Positions 1-8,717 of a stretch of DNA of 64,000 nt are shown here, piece by piece (positions within the stretch are counted from its first letter, which is position 1; each line of letters starts with the position of its first letter). Both the position numbers and the translations under genes were made by a program. Below the pieces are notes generated by a model, which ran no database searches, was not told the DNA's origin, and saw only the letters and a list, made by a program, of their open reading frames with translations. This stretch comes from Mycobacterium sp. DL440 (GTDB taxonomy: Bacteria; Actinomycetota; Actinomycetes; Mycobacteriales; Mycobacteriaceae), in contig NZ_CP050191.1 of the NCBI RefSeq assembly GCF_011745145.1, forward strand, positions 3,508,804-3,572,803, given 5' to 3'.

Positions 1-776
1 ACGCGCTGCCATCGGTGCTGCCCTACAGCTATTCGGACCTCGACTATTACGCGCTGCAAGAGCCGCCGTCGACCGACCACTGGTTCGGCACAAACGCGCT
101 CGGGCAGGACATCTTCGCCCAAACCCTGCGCGGCATGCAGAAATCCATGCTGATCGGCCTCTGCGTGGCGTTCATCTCGACCGTCATCGCCGCCACGGTC
201 GGCTCGGTCGCCGGATACTTCGGCGGCTGGCGCGATCGCACGCTCATGTGGATCGTCGACGTACTGCTGGTGGTACCCAGCTTCATCCTCATCGCGATCG
301 TCACGCCGCGGTTGAGCCAGTCCGATCGGGTGTTCTGGCTGATCGTGCTGCTCTCGGCGTTCAGCTGGATGATCAGCTCCCGCATCGTGCGCGGCATGAC
401 CCTGAGCCTGCGGGAGCGCGAATTCGTGTTGGCCGCCCGCTATATGGGTGTCAGCAGCCGGCGCATCATCGTGCGCCACATCCTGCCCAACGTGGCATCC
501 ATCCTGATCATCGACACCGCGCTCAACGTCGGCGTGGCCATCCTGTCCGAAACCGGTTTGAGCTACCTGGGATTCGGCATCCAGGCGCCCGACGTATCGC
601 TGGGTACCCTGATCGCCGACGGCACCAAATCCGCCACCACGTTCCCCTGGGTTTTCCTGTTCCCCGCCGGGGTGCTGGTACTGATCATCCTGTGCGCCAA
701 CCTGATCGGTGACGGCCTGCGCGACGCCCTCGACCCGGGCAGCGGCCGGCTGCGCCGCAAGAAAGCACGCCGATGA
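1..776 (+). CDS. oppC: Oligopeptide ABC transporter permease OppC (5' partial)
   Basis: Inner-membrane permease subunit of an oligopeptide importer. The reading frame is open from the left edge, so the N-terminus lies outside the window and about 258 residues are visible. The stretch [12 protein letters not shown] is the conserved start of the DppC/OppC permease domain, and the EAA-type loop that contacts the ATPase is visible as [16 protein letters not shown]. About five membrane segments follow. The stop overlaps the start of oppD by 4 nt (ATGA), showing translational coupling. Order oppC-oppD-oppA matches Rv1282c-Rv1280c of M. tuberculosis (recalled). Confidence 0.93.
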   Translation, partial: ALPSVLPYSYSDLDYYALQEPPSTDHWFGTNALGQDIFAQTLRGMQKSMLIGLCVAFISTVIAATVGSVAGYFGGWRDRTLMWIVDVLLVVPSFILIAIVTPRLSQSDRVFWLIVLLSAFSWMISSRIVRGMTLSLREREFVLAARYMGVSSRRIIVRHILPNVASILIIDTALNVGVAILSETGLSYLGFGIQAPDVSLGTLIADGTKSATTFPWVFLFPAGVLVLIILCANLIGDGLRDALDPGSGRLRRKKARR

Positions 777-2617
777 CCCGACTACTCGAAGTATCCGACC
801 TGACGGTGGACTTCCCCACCGACGCCGACGCGGTACACGCGGTGCGGGGCCTGAACTTTCACGTCGACGCGGGTGAGGTGGTCGCGCTCGTCGGCGAATC
901 CGGCGCCGGGAAATCGGCCAGTGCCATGGCAGTGGTCGGGTTGCTGCCCGAATTCGCCGAGATCTCCGGATCGGTGCGGCTACGCGGTGAGGAACTGGTC
1001 GGATTGTCCGACGCGCAAATGTCACAAGTCCGCGGTAACACCATCGGCACGGTGTTCCAGGACCCGATGTCAGCCCTCACCCCGGTCTACACCGTGGGCG
1101 ATCAGATCGCCGAGGCCCTCACTGTTCACCACCGCGACCTGGGCCGGCGCGCAGCCCGCACCCGGGCCGTCGAACTGCTGGAGCTGGTCGGCATCGCCCA
1201 ACCGGAACAACGCGCCCGATCCTTCCCGCACGAGTTGTCCGGCGGCGAGCGCCAACGCGTGGTGATCGCCATCGCCATTGCCAACGACCCCGACCTGCTG
1301 ATCTGCGACGAACCCACCACGGCCCTCGACGTCACGGTGCAGGCCCAGATCCTCGACGTGCTCAAGACCGCGCGCGACGTCACCGGCGCCGGCGTGCTGA
1401 TCATCACCCACGATCTCGGGGTGGTGGCCGAATTCGCCGACCGGGCCCTGGTGATGTACGCCGGCAGGGCCGTCGAGGACGCTCCGGTGGCCCAGCTGTA
1501 CGAGAAGGCCCGGATGCCCTACACCGTCGGCCTGCTCGGCTCGGTGCCGCGGCTGGATGCCCCGCAGGGCACCCGCCTGGTGCCCATCCCCGGTGCACCG
1601 CCGTCGCTCACCACGACGCCGCACGGTTGCCCGTTCGCCCCGCGCTGCCCGCTGGCCATCGACGCGTGCGAGGCCGCCGAACCCGAACTCATCGAGTTGG
1701 CGCCGGATCACCACGCTGCCTGCATCCGCACCGATCAGGTCAGCGGACGCAGTGCCGCCGAGATCTATCAGGTACCCAGCCCCGCCGGCACCACCGCTGA
1801 GAAACCTTCCGGCGACACCGATGTGGTGCTGCGGGTGCGCGAGCTGACCAAGACCTACAAGCTCACCAAAGGCGTGGTGCTACGCAGGCAGGTCGGTGAG
1901 GTCCGCGCGGTCGACAACGTCAGCTTCGACTTGCGCAGCGGGCGCACCCTCGGCATCGTCGGCGAGTCCGGATCAGGGAAATCCACCACCCTGCACCAGA
2001 TCCTGAATCTGTCTGCACCGCAATCGGGTTCGATAGAAGTGCTCGGCTCCGACGTGGCCACCCTGAGCCGGAAGACGCGCCGCACCCTGCGCACCGACCT
2101 TCAAGTGGTGTTCCAGGATCCGGTGGCATCACTGGACCCGCGGCTGCCGGTGTCAGATGTGTTGGCAGAGCCGTTGACCGCCAATGGTTTCGACAAACCG
2201 CGGATCGACGGACGGGTCACCGAGCTGCTCGAGTTGGTGGGCCTGCGCCGCGCGGACGCAGGCCGCTACCCGGCCGAATTCTCGGGCGGGCAGAAGCAGC
2301 GCATCGGGATCGCCCGCGCCCTGGCCTTACAGCCCAAGATCATCGCGCTCGACGAACCCGTCTCCGCGCTGGACGTCTCCATCCAGGCCGGGATCATCAA
2401 CCTGCTGCTGGACCTGCAGGACCAGTTCGGCCTGGCCTATCTGTTCGTCTCCCACGATCTGTCGGTGGTCAGGCACCTCGCCCACGATGTCGCGGTGATG
2501 TACCAGGGCGCGGTCGTCGAACAGGGCTCCGGCGATGAGGTGCTCGCCAACCCACAGCACGCCTACACGCGCAAGTTGCTGGCCGCCGTGCCACAGCCCA
2601 GACCCGCCACCAGTTAG
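773..2617 (+). CDS. oppD: Oligopeptide ABC transporter ATP-binding protein OppD (two fused ATPase domains)
   Basis: 614 residues with two complete nucleotide-binding domains in one chain, equivalent to OppD plus OppF. Domain 1 has Walker A GESGAGKS near residue 41, signature LSGGERQR near 155 and Walker [10 protein letters not shown] near 175. Domain 2 has Walker A GESGSGKS near 395, signature FSGGQKQR near 503 and Walker [10 protein letters not shown] near 522. Between them, near residues 283-315, lies the Cys-rich segment [16 protein letters not shown] plus a later Cys. This is the OppD C-terminal motif; in mycobacterial OppD it has been reported, as I recall, to hold an iron-sulfur cluster. 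It powers uptake with OppB/OppC and OppA. Confidence 0.95.
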   Translation: MTRLLEVSDLTVDFPTDADAVHAVRGLNFHVDAGEVVALVGESGAGKSASAMAVVGLLPEFAEISGSVRLRGEELVGLSDAQMSQVRGNTIGTVFQDPMSALTPVYTVGDQIAEALTVHHRDLGRRAARTRAVELLELVGIAQPEQRARSFPHELSGGERQRVVIAIAIANDPDLLICDEPTTALDVTVQAQILDVLKTARDVTGAGVLIITHDLGVVAEFADRALVMYAGRAVEDAPVAQLYEKARMPYTVGLLGSVPRLDAPQGTRLVPIPGAPPSLTTTPHGCPFAPRCPLAIDACEAAEPELIELAPDHHAACIRTDQVSGRSAAEIYQVPSPAGTTAEKPSGDTDVVLRVRELTKTYKLTKGVVLRRQVGEVRAVDNVSFDLRSGRTLGIVGESGSGKSTTLHQILNLSAPQSGSIEVLGSDVATLSRKTRRTLRTDLQVVFQDPVASLDPRLPVSDVLAEPLTANGFDKPRIDGRVTELLELVGLRRADAGRYPAEFSGGQKQRIGIARALALQPKIIALDEPVSALDVSIQAGIINLLLDLQDQFGLAYLFVSHDLSVVRHLAHDVAVMYQGAVVEQGSGDEVLANPQHAYTRKLLAAVPQPRPATS

Positions 2618-2659
2618 GTATTGCCGCATCCTCGGGTTGCTACATCTAGCATCGGTGGG

Positions 2660-4351
2660 GTGTACGGGTTCAAGGGATTCAAGCTCCAGCGCATCGCCAT
2701 CATCGGAGCGGTCACCGCACTAGCCCTGGCCGGGTGTTCAGGCGGTGACCGGGAAACCCCGTCGCCAGGCGGAAACGCTGAGGTCGGCACGACCAACGAC
2801 ATCAATCCGCAGGACGTTGCGAACCTGCGCCAGGGCGGCAACCTGCGCCTTGCCCTGACCGAGTTCCCGTCGAACTTCAACCCGCTGCACCTCGACGGGA
2901 ACACCGGCGACGTCGGGTCGCTCACCAGGCCCACGATGCCCCGCGCCTTCGTGATCGCGGCCGACGGATCGGCGACGGTGAACACCGACTACTTCACCAA
3001 CGTCGAACTGACGGGCACCAACCCGCAGGTGGTCACCTACACGATCAACCCCAAGGCCGTGTGGTCCGACGGCACGCCGATCACCTGGGAGGACATCAAG
3101 TCCCAGGTCGAGGCCAACAGCGGAAAAGACCCTGCGTTCGTCATCGCCGCCCCCAACGGTTGCGAGCGGGTGGGGTCGGTGACCCGCGGCGTGGACGACC
3201 GACAGGCCGTGATGACCTTCGCCAAACCGTACGCCGACTGGAAGGGTATCTTCGCCGGCAACGGCCGGCTGCTGCCCAAGAGCATGACCGCCACGCCTGA
3301 GGCCTTCAACAAGGCTCAACTCACCGCGCCCGGACCGTCGGCCGGACCGTTCATGGTGTCCAACATCGACCGGGGTGCACAGCGGATCACGTTGAGCCGC
3401 AACCCGAAATGGTGGGGTACCCCGCCGCTGCTGGACACGATCACCTATCTGGTGCTCGATGACGCCGCACGCATCCCGGCGCTGCAGAACAACACGATCG
3501 ACGCGACCGGCACCGCGTCGCTCGACGAACTGACCATCGCGCGTAAGACCGCGGGGATCAGCATTCGACGGGCGCCGTCGGCCAGCTGGTACCACCTGAC
3601 CTTCAACGGCGCGCCCGGCTCGATCCTGGCCGATCCGGCGCTGCGCAGCGCCGTCGCCAAGGGTATCGATCGGCAGGCGATCGCCAACATCACCCAGCGG
3701 GGTCTCACCGACAATCCGGTGCCGCTGAACAACCACATCTTCGTGGCCGGTCAGCAGGGTTACCGGGACAACGCTGCGTCGGTGGCCTTCGACCCCGACA
3801 AGGCCAGGGCCGAACTCGACGCGCTGGGCTGGAAAGTGCCTGAGGGACGGCAGTTCCGGGAGAAGGACGGCAAGGAACTCGTCATCCGCAATGTGTTCTA
3901 CGACGCGGGCAGCACCCGGCAGGTGGCCCAAATCGCACAGAATATGCTCGGCCAGATCGGGGTGAACCTGAAGCTCGACACCAAGCCGGGCACCGGGTTC
4001 TTCACCAACTACATCATCAAGGGTGACTTCGACATAGCTCAGTTCGCGTTCCTCGGCGACGCTTTCCCGCTGAGCTCGCTGACCCAGATCTACGCGCAGG
4101 ACGGGGCCAGTAACTTCGGCAAGATCGGCAGCCCGGAGATCGACGCCAAGATCGAGCAGACGCTGGAGGAGCTGGACCCGGCCAAGGCACTGGCCCTGGC
4201 CAACGAGCTGGACACGATGCTCTTCGAGGAGGCGTTCAGCCTCCCGCTGTTCCAGTCACCCGGAAACGTCGCAGTGCGCAGCAGCCTGGCCAATTTCGGG
4301 GCCCCCGGGCTGGCCGACACCGACTACACCAAGGTCGGTTTCGTCAAGTAG
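2660..4351 (+). CDS. oppA: Oligopeptide-binding lipoprotein OppA (SBP family 5)
   Basis: Extracytoplasmic peptide-binding lipoprotein of the Opp importer, about 563 residues. The GTG start at 2660 is preferred over an upstream TTG at 2621 because it puts a normal lipoprotein signal at the N-terminus: a KLQR n-region, a hydrophobic core and lipobox LAGC with acylated Cys near residue 26. The rest matches SBP_bac_5 proteins (GGNLRLALTEFPSNFNPLH, later DPDKARAELDALGW). It lies 42 nt after oppD in the same operon. Its 3' end overlaps the convergent hydrolase gene by 8 bp, leaving no room for a separate terminator. Counterpart of Rv1280c. Confidence 0.93.
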   Translation: MYGFKGFKLQRIAIIGAVTALALAGCSGGDRETPSPGGNAEVGTTNDINPQDVANLRQGGNLRLALTEFPSNFNPLHLDGNTGDVGSLTRPTMPRAFVIAADGSATVNTDYFTNVELTGTNPQVVTYTINPKAVWSDGTPITWEDIKSQVEANSGKDPAFVIAAPNGCERVGSVTRGVDDRQAVMTFAKPYADWKGIFAGNGRLLPKSMTATPEAFNKAQLTAPGPSAGPFMVSNIDRGAQRITLSRNPKWWGTPPLLDTITYLVLDDAARIPALQNNTIDATGTASLDELTIARKTAGISIRRAPSASWYHLTFNGAPGSILADPALRSAVAKGIDRQAIANITQRGLTDNPVPLNNHIFVAGQQGYRDNAASVAFDPDKARAELDALGWKVPEGRQFREKDGKELVIRNVFYDAGSTRQVAQIAQNMLGQIGVNLKLDTKPGTGFFTNYIIKGDFDIAQFAFLGDAFPLSSLTQIYAQDGASNFGKIGSPEIDAKIEQTLEELDPAKALALANELDTMLFEEAFSLPLFQSPGNVAVRSSLANFGAPGLADTDYTKVGFVK

Positions 4352-5594
4352 GCCGTTCCCGCGTTTTGGCGGTGGGCATCGCGGTCTCCACCACGGTGGC
4401 CGCCGCGATGGCCGACACCGCCACCCGGATCACGGGACGCGCAGGCAGGGCGTCCAACTCGGCGGCGGTGGCCGAAAGTTGTTCGGCCACACCGTCACGT
4501 ACCGCACGGATCACCGCGAACGCAGCACGTTCGCGGGTGTCGATCACGCTGTGTACCACCGTCGGCATCCGAACCAGCACCGCCCCGGGGACCAGCGCCG
4601 CGATCCGCTCGGCAACCGCCGGCGGCGTGGTCAGATCCCGGCCACCGGACAGCACAACAGTGGGCCAGTGAAAGTCCGGTAACTCAGCGAGCAGGTCGAA
4701 AGGCTCGGCCTCGAACGGTTCGTAGAACTTCGCACTGCCGATCATGTCGGCCATCTCCAGCGCGGGATCCAGCGGCAGGCCATCGGGTACCCCGGCGTAG
4801 TTCAACTCGCGGAAGGCGATCCGCCCGACGAGGTCTACCTCGTTGCGGTACGGCGCTTTTCGCGTTGAGAGCCGGCTCAGGCGGGCCAGCCCCGACCACA
4901 CCACGGTGCGCCCGCGCAGCAACAGGTCGAGTTGGCGGTCCAGCAGGGCGGCGCCGCCGAACCCGTACAGCAGGCCGGCCAGTTCTCCTCCTCTGGTGGC
5001 CAGTGCCCCGTCGGCCACCAGACGTCGGACCTTGGGTGCCAGGTCCGCGGTCTCCGGAACCGTGCCCTCCCACAGCAGACCGCGAATGGCACTGCGCATG
5101 GCTTCGATATCGGCGGTGGACAGCAGTGGCGAGTCCAGCACCATCGCCGCGACCCGGTCCGGATGCCGCACCCCGAAGCCAGCGGCGATGTAGCTGCCGT
5201 ACGAGGTGCCGTATAGCACCGCCTCGTGCACGCCCGCGTCGTCGAGCGCCGCGGCGACGTCGTCGACCACCTGCTCGACGGTGATGGCCTCCGGCGGCAG
5301 ATCCGCACCCGCATCGGTGTGCCGCGACATCCCGACACCGCGGTGCTCGATCATGATGACGTCGAATCCGGCGGCGATCGCACGCCTGCGCAACGAGCGG
5401 TACGGCTGGATCGATGCCACCCCGGGGCCGCCCGGGACGATCACCACCGGGTGCGCCGATTTGCGCCCGGCCCGCACGTAGAACAGGTCGAACTGCTCGT
5501 CAGAACCCGGACTGACCGAGCGTCGCACCGCCCGTACCCCCGGTAGCGCAGCCAGCTTGTCGTGCACCCGCCTGCGCTTGGCGCTCATCGTCAT
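4344..5594 (-). CDS. Alpha/beta hydrolase, proline iminopeptidase-like
   Basis: 416-residue cytosolic serine hydrolase. Oxyanion-loop motif VPGGPGVA lies at residues 53-60, and the nucleophile elbow GTSYGS puts the catalytic serine at residue 131. The acid is probably in SGGRDLTTP and the histidine in VVHSVID near the C-terminus, as in the TAP/prolyl iminopeptidase (S33) class. The substrate cannot be read from sequence; peptide or ester hydrolysis is the family range. An in-frame ATG two codons downstream (5588) is an alternative start. It converges on oppA and follows the oxidase-subunit operon by about 25 bp on the same strand, so read-through is possible. Confidence 0.85.
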   Translation of the reverse strand: MTMSAKRRRVHDKLAALPGVRAVRRSVSPGSDEQFDLFYVRAGRKSAHPVVIVPGGPGVASIQPYRSLRRRAIAAGFDVIMIEHRGVGMSRHTDAGADLPPEAITVEQVVDDVAAALDDAGVHEAVLYGTSYGSYIAAGFGVRHPDRVAAMVLDSPLLSTADIEAMRSAIRGLLWEGTVPETADLAPKVRRLVADGALATRGGELAGLLYGFGGAALLDRQLDLLLRGRTVVWSGLARLSRLSTRKAPYRNEVDLVGRIAFRELNYAGVPDGLPLDPALEMADMIGSAKFYEPFEAEPFDLLAELPDFHWPTVVLSGGRDLTTPPAVAERIAALVPGAVLVRMPTVVHSVIDTRERAAFAVIRAVRDGVAEQLSATAAELDALPARPVIRVAVSAIAAATVVETAMPTAKTRERPT

Positions 5595-5619
5595 TGCGCT
5601 CCATTGTGCCGCGCAACGC

Positions 5620-5892
5620 TCAGATGAGATAGATGGCGAAAATCGCCCCGAACAGCACCACCAGCCAGCCGTCGGTGGCGAGTTTGAGCCACTTCGGTGC
5701 CGTCCGGACCTCCATGAACTGCCGGATGATCAAACGGGACTTGATCAGCGTCAACACGAGCACTAGCGCGGTGATCGGCACACTCGCCCGCAACGCGTCC
5801 GAATACTGCGCCGGTGCCAACCACCAGGATCCGACGGTGATGGCGACCAGCACGAGCCAGGTCTGAGTCACAGCCTTGTCGGTCATCGTCAC
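5620..5892 (-). CDS. Cytochrome c oxidase subunit IV-like / NorF-like membrane protein
   Basis: 90-residue protein with three predicted membrane helices (roughly residues 12-28, 36-55 and 70-88). The segment LIKSRLIIRQFMEVRTAP between helices 2 and 3 is typical of prokaryotic COX4/NorF-like small subunits. Either the GTG at 5892, which overlaps the stop of the upstream subunit III gene, or the ATG at 5886 behind GGTGAGG could start it. It is the last gene of a four-gene operon. As a small subunit it probably packs against the subunit III-like partner; no heme-binding histidines are expected or seen. Confidence 0.8.
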   Translation of the reverse strand: MTMTDKAVTQTWLVLVAITVGSWWLAPAQYSDALRASVPITALVLVLTLIKSRLIIRQFMEVRTAPKWLKLATDGWLVVLFGAIFAIYLI

Positions 5893-6467
5893 CTCACCAC
5901 GTACAGCAGGCCGAAGATGATCACCCAGAGCAGGTCCACCATGTGCCAGTAGACCGCGCTCGCCTCCACGACCGACGCGCGGCGGCGGGACGGATTGCGC
6001 AGCTCACGCACGATCACGCCCAACACGACGAGCCCGATCAGGACGTGGATCAGGTGCACACCTGTCAGCACGTAGTAGAACGAGTAGAACATCTCCGAGT
6101 TGGTGTGCCCGTTGCGGATCTTGACCACCCATTCATAACCCTTGCAGGCCATGAACATCAGGCCGCCGACACCGCCGGCGTAGGTGAGTCGGATTGCCGT
6201 TTCATGGCGGCCGGCACGGGCCGCCAGGACCGCACGAGCCACCAACCAGGAACTGGTCAGCAGGATCACGGTGTTGACGACACCGATCGTGATGTCGAGA
6301 TGCTGTTGGGCACGCAGGAACTCGTCCGGATGCATGGTCCGGTAGATCATGAAGACGATGAAGTAGCCACCGAAGATGACCAGATCACCGAGCACCATCA
6401 CCCACATGTGCCCGTCGCCGGGCAGGTGCTCCGACGACGCGCAGGGCCGTGAATCAGTTTGCGTCAC
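5889..6467 (-). CDS. Heme-copper oxidase subunit III family protein, NorE-like
   Basis: 192-residue membrane protein with five helices. The N-terminal GDGHMWVMVLGDLVIFGGYF resembles NorE, the subunit III-type protein associated with nitric oxide reductases. I prefer the GTG at 6467 over the GTG at 6482 because GAGGAA sits 7 nt upstream. This start overlaps the 3' end of the preceding membrane gene. No catalytic subunit I or copper subunit II occurs in the window, so its partner is either elsewhere or is the pair of paralogous membrane proteins upstream. Alternative: a cytochrome c oxidase subunit III paralog. Confidence 0.8.
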   Translation of the reverse strand: MTQTDSRPCASSEHLPGDGHMWVMVLGDLVIFGGYFIVFMIYRTMHPDEFLRAQQHLDITIGVVNTVILLTSSWLVARAVLAARAGRHETAIRLTYAGGVGGLMFMACKGYEWVVKIRNGHTNSEMFYSFYYVLTGVHLIHVLIGLVVLGVIVRELRNPSRRRASVVEASAVYWHMVDLLWVIIFGLLYVVR

Positions 6468-7173
6468 TGCATTTTTCCTCACGATCGAGGGCCTGTCGGA
6501 GCAGCACGATCAGGGCAGATAACCAGACCGAGAAGACCACCACCGCCCACCAGAAGGCGATCGACCCGTTCCAGGCGAACGGCCCGGACTGGAACAGAAA
6601 CATCTGGGTGGCGATCACCTCGGTGATGATCTGCCAGATGGTCACATAGGCGAACCATGCCGGGAAGATGTTGTTCTTGTCGTAGAGGATGGCGATCGCA
6701 AACACCAGATACGCCGCCGTGAAACAGCCCAACGAGCCGTTGTAGGACAGCATTCCGAGGTCATAGAGCAGGCTGATCAGTTCCGGGTCGCGGTCGGTCC
6801 GGAATGCCGCGGCGAGAAAACACACCGACACCAACAGGAACCCCGGCAGTGCGCCGACCCCCATGCCACCGATGTAGCCGTAGGCGAACACCGACCCCAC
6901 TGACATGCGCTTGATCTGGTACGCAACCAGCCCGTTGGTCATCGCCGCGCCACCGAGCAGGATCAGCAGTAGGCAGAAGCCGATCTTGATGGTCAGCCCG
7001 TGTTCGGTGAAAAACGCCACTTTGTCGACCGCGGTGACGTCGGGGCGCGGCGGCGGCGTCACCCGGGTGAGGATGCAGATGATGACGCCGAAGACCCCGT
7101 ACCACAGCGGAAAGAACCAGGTCATCAGACGCACGTCGGGTCTGCCCGGCGGCGCCTCGGTCAGGACGGTCAC
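6454..7173 (-). CDS. Six-helix membrane protein, paralog A (function unknown)
   Basis: 239-residue integral membrane protein that I do not recognise. It shares with the next upstream gene a central signature (here AAFRTDRDPELISLLYDLG; there AAFRPDRNPELIMLLNDLA), a GP-AW-GxxAFW segment before the last helix and the same helix layout, so the two are paralogs. The GTG start at 7173 overlaps the stop of that gene (GTGA). The genetic linkage to NorE/NorF-like subunits and to a divergent TetR gene suggests a multi-subunit membrane complex. No heme-ligand histidine pairs or catalytic motifs are evident. Confidence 0.75.
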   Translation of the reverse strand: MTVLTEAPPGRPDVRLMTWFFPLWYGVFGVIICILTRVTPPPRPDVTAVDKVAFFTEHGLTIKIGFCLLLILLGGAAMTNGLVAYQIKRMSVGSVFAYGYIGGMGVGALPGFLLVSVCFLAAAFRTDRDPELISLLYDLGMLSYNGSLGCFTAAYLVFAIAILYDKNNIFPAWFAYVTIWQIITEVIATQMFLFQSGPFAWNGSIAFWWAVVVFSVWLSALIVLLRQALDREEKCSDAN

Positions 7174-7928
7174 GCCTGCACCCGTCCCTCTACGACGCCC
7201 TCTGACACGGCCTGGCTGATCACCGCGCGGCGCAGCACGAAGAACATCACCACGACGAAGACTGCGAATGCACCGTTGCGCAACCAGAAGGCCAGCACGC
7301 CGTCCCAGGCCAGCGGTCCGGTGTGGAACACCGCCGCGCCCGCAGCCGGAATCATCGCCACCGCCGTGGCCAGCGAGTAGTGCCCCACCCAGCGGGGAAA
7401 TACCGGGGCAGGCCCGTTGTCGAAGTAGACCGCCACCGCCAGCAGCGCGAATTGCGACACCACCATGCCGACCGGCGCGATGAACACGATCCAGGCCAGA
7501 TCGTTGAGCAGCATGATCAGTTCCGGGTTACGGTCCGGACGAAACGCGGCCACCAGGAACAGAATGTTGGACAACGCGAAGATCGTGGCACCGCTGACCA
7601 CCGCGGTGAGATAGCAGTAGGCGAACACATGGGTCTGGCCCTTCATGCGCTTCATCTGGACGACGATCACCATGAAGAACGGCAGGATCAGGATTCCGCA
7701 CAGATTGAAGGTCACCTGGCTGAATCGGATCCACGCGGTGTGGTCGGCGTAGAACTCGGCGACCTGCTGCGCGTCCCAGGTCGGTGACATCGGCGGCCAG
7801 AAACCAGGGAACGCCAGCAGTGCCACCAGCAGCACGGCCCCGACGGCCGGCCCGGTCCACAGGCTCACCCACTGGGCCTTGATATTTCCGGCTTTCGGCA
7901 GGTCTTGAACCTGCTCCAGGATCTGCAT
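7170..7928 (-). CDS. Six-helix membrane protein, paralog B (function unknown)
   Basis: 252-residue integral membrane protein and first gene of the leftward four-gene operon. The ATG at 7928 is chosen because GGAGG lies just upstream (7934-7938); a TTG at 7940 is less likely. About six helices flank a conserved hydrophilic motif FRPDRNPELI shared with paralog A. The N-terminal extracytoplasmic region, including AEFYADHTAWIR, could hold a ligand or redox partner, but this is speculation. It starts 15-28 bp inside a palindromic operator (7943-7956) shared with the TetR gene, so it is probably repressed by that regulator. Confidence 0.75.
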   Translation of the reverse strand: MQILEQVQDLPKAGNIKAQWVSLWTGPAVGAVLLVALLAFPGFWPPMSPTWDAQQVAEFYADHTAWIRFSQVTFNLCGILILPFFMVIVVQMKRMKGQTHVFAYCYLTAVVSGATIFALSNILFLVAAFRPDRNPELIMLLNDLAWIVFIAPVGMVVSQFALLAVAVYFDNGPAPVFPRWVGHYSLATAVAMIPAAGAAVFHTGPLAWDGVLAFWLRNGAFAVFVVVMFFVLRRAVISQAVSEGVVEGRVQA

Positions 7929-7942
7929 CCGTACCTCCAAAA

Positions 7943-7956
7943 CTGACTCCAGTCAG
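7943..7956. promoter_or_regulatory. Operator 1 for divergent TetR regulator
   Basis: Perfect inverted repeat CTGACT-CC-AGTCAG, 15 bp upstream of the first membrane gene of the NorEF-like operon. A near-identical copy lies 68 bp away in front of the tetR gene. Two matching palindromes in a divergent promoter are typical of TetR autoregulation. Confidence 0.6.
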
Positions 7957-8010
7957 AACTGTGTTCTCCCGAAACCGTAATGGCAGCCACGTCATAAGGA
8001 AAGACCCATA

Positions 8011-8024
8011 CTGAGTACAGTCAG
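8011..8024. promoter_or_regulatory. Operator 2 for divergent TetR regulator
   Basis: CTGAGT-AC-AGTCAG differs from operator 1 only at the fifth base and in the two central bases. It ends 25 bp before the tetR start and would overlap its promoter. The shared consensus is CTGAsT-NN-AGTCAG. Confidence 0.6.
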
Positions 8025-8049
8025 TTATCTATTGCCGTAGCATCGAGCC

Positions 8050-8661
8050 GTGCTCAAGGCCACCGCCCGTAGCCGCAAAGGCTTGCAGACGCGGGAACGG
8101 TTGCTGGGCGCAGCGATCTCCGAGTTCAAACGCGACGGAATGGCAGCCGCCGATACGGCCGCGATCGCGTCGGCCGCCGGTGTCGCCCACGGCACCTTCT
8201 TCTTCCACTTCCCCACCAAAGAACACGTCCTGCTGGAATTGGAGCAGCGCGAGCAGCAGAGGATGGCCGGCGACCTGGCCCGGCTTTTCTCCGGACCGCA
8301 CGGCGTCCGGGACACCCTGGGCGAAGCCGTGCGGATGCTGGAGACGCTCGAACGGCGCCTTGGCGGCCGGCTGTTCAAAGACTTTCTGGCCCTGCACTTT
8401 TCCACCACCCGCCCCCCGTCGGAGGAATGGACGCACCATCCGGCGATCGTCGCGGTGATCGAGGAGTTACAACGGGCTCAGGGGCGCGGTGAGATCCCGG
8501 CCGAAGTGGACGTGATGCACAACGGCGTGTCATTTCTGGTCGGCCTCTACGCGCTGCTGATCACCATCCCCGATGCCGCCGAAGTGCGGGCCCCGGTGAT
8601 CGCCGAGTACTTGACCACGTACCTGTACGGCCTGCGGGTCCTGCCTGAGGTTCGGTCTTAG
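8050..8661 (+). CDS. TetR/AcrR family transcriptional regulator
   Basis: 203 residues, GTG start. The N-terminal helix-turn-helix is clear (GVAHGTFFFHFPTKEHVL, about residues 46-63), followed by an all-helical ligand-binding domain of unknown specificity. It is divergent from the NorEF-like membrane operon and flanked by two copies of CTGAsT-NN-AGTCAG, so it most likely represses both itself and that operon until a small hydrophobic ligand is bound. The downstream flavoprotein gene (8718) is 56 bp away on the same strand and could be co-transcribed. Confidence 0.9.
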   Translation: MLKATARSRKGLQTRERLLGAAISEFKRDGMAAADTAAIASAAGVAHGTFFFHFPTKEHVLLELEQREQQRMAGDLARLFSGPHGVRDTLGEAVRMLETLERRLGGRLFKDFLALHFSTTRPPSEEWTHHPAIVAVIEELQRAQGRGEIPAEVDVMHNGVSFLVGLYALLITIPDAAEVRAPVIAEYLTTYLYGLRVLPEVRS

Positions 8662-8717
8662 GTTCGGGCTGATCCAAACGCGTGCCCACCGGTAGCCGGT
8701 GCGGATACAACGGTGCC

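Noticed and set aside
5594..5640. TTGCGC...GCGCAA hairpin after the oxidase-subunit operon as a terminator
   Set aside because: The stem is 6 bp with an 11-nt loop and no T-tract; too weak to claim.
5889..6467. A genuine nitric oxide reductase or cytochrome oxidase locus
   Set aside because: Only subunit III/IV-like genes are present; no NorB/NorC or CoxA/CoxB occurs in the window.
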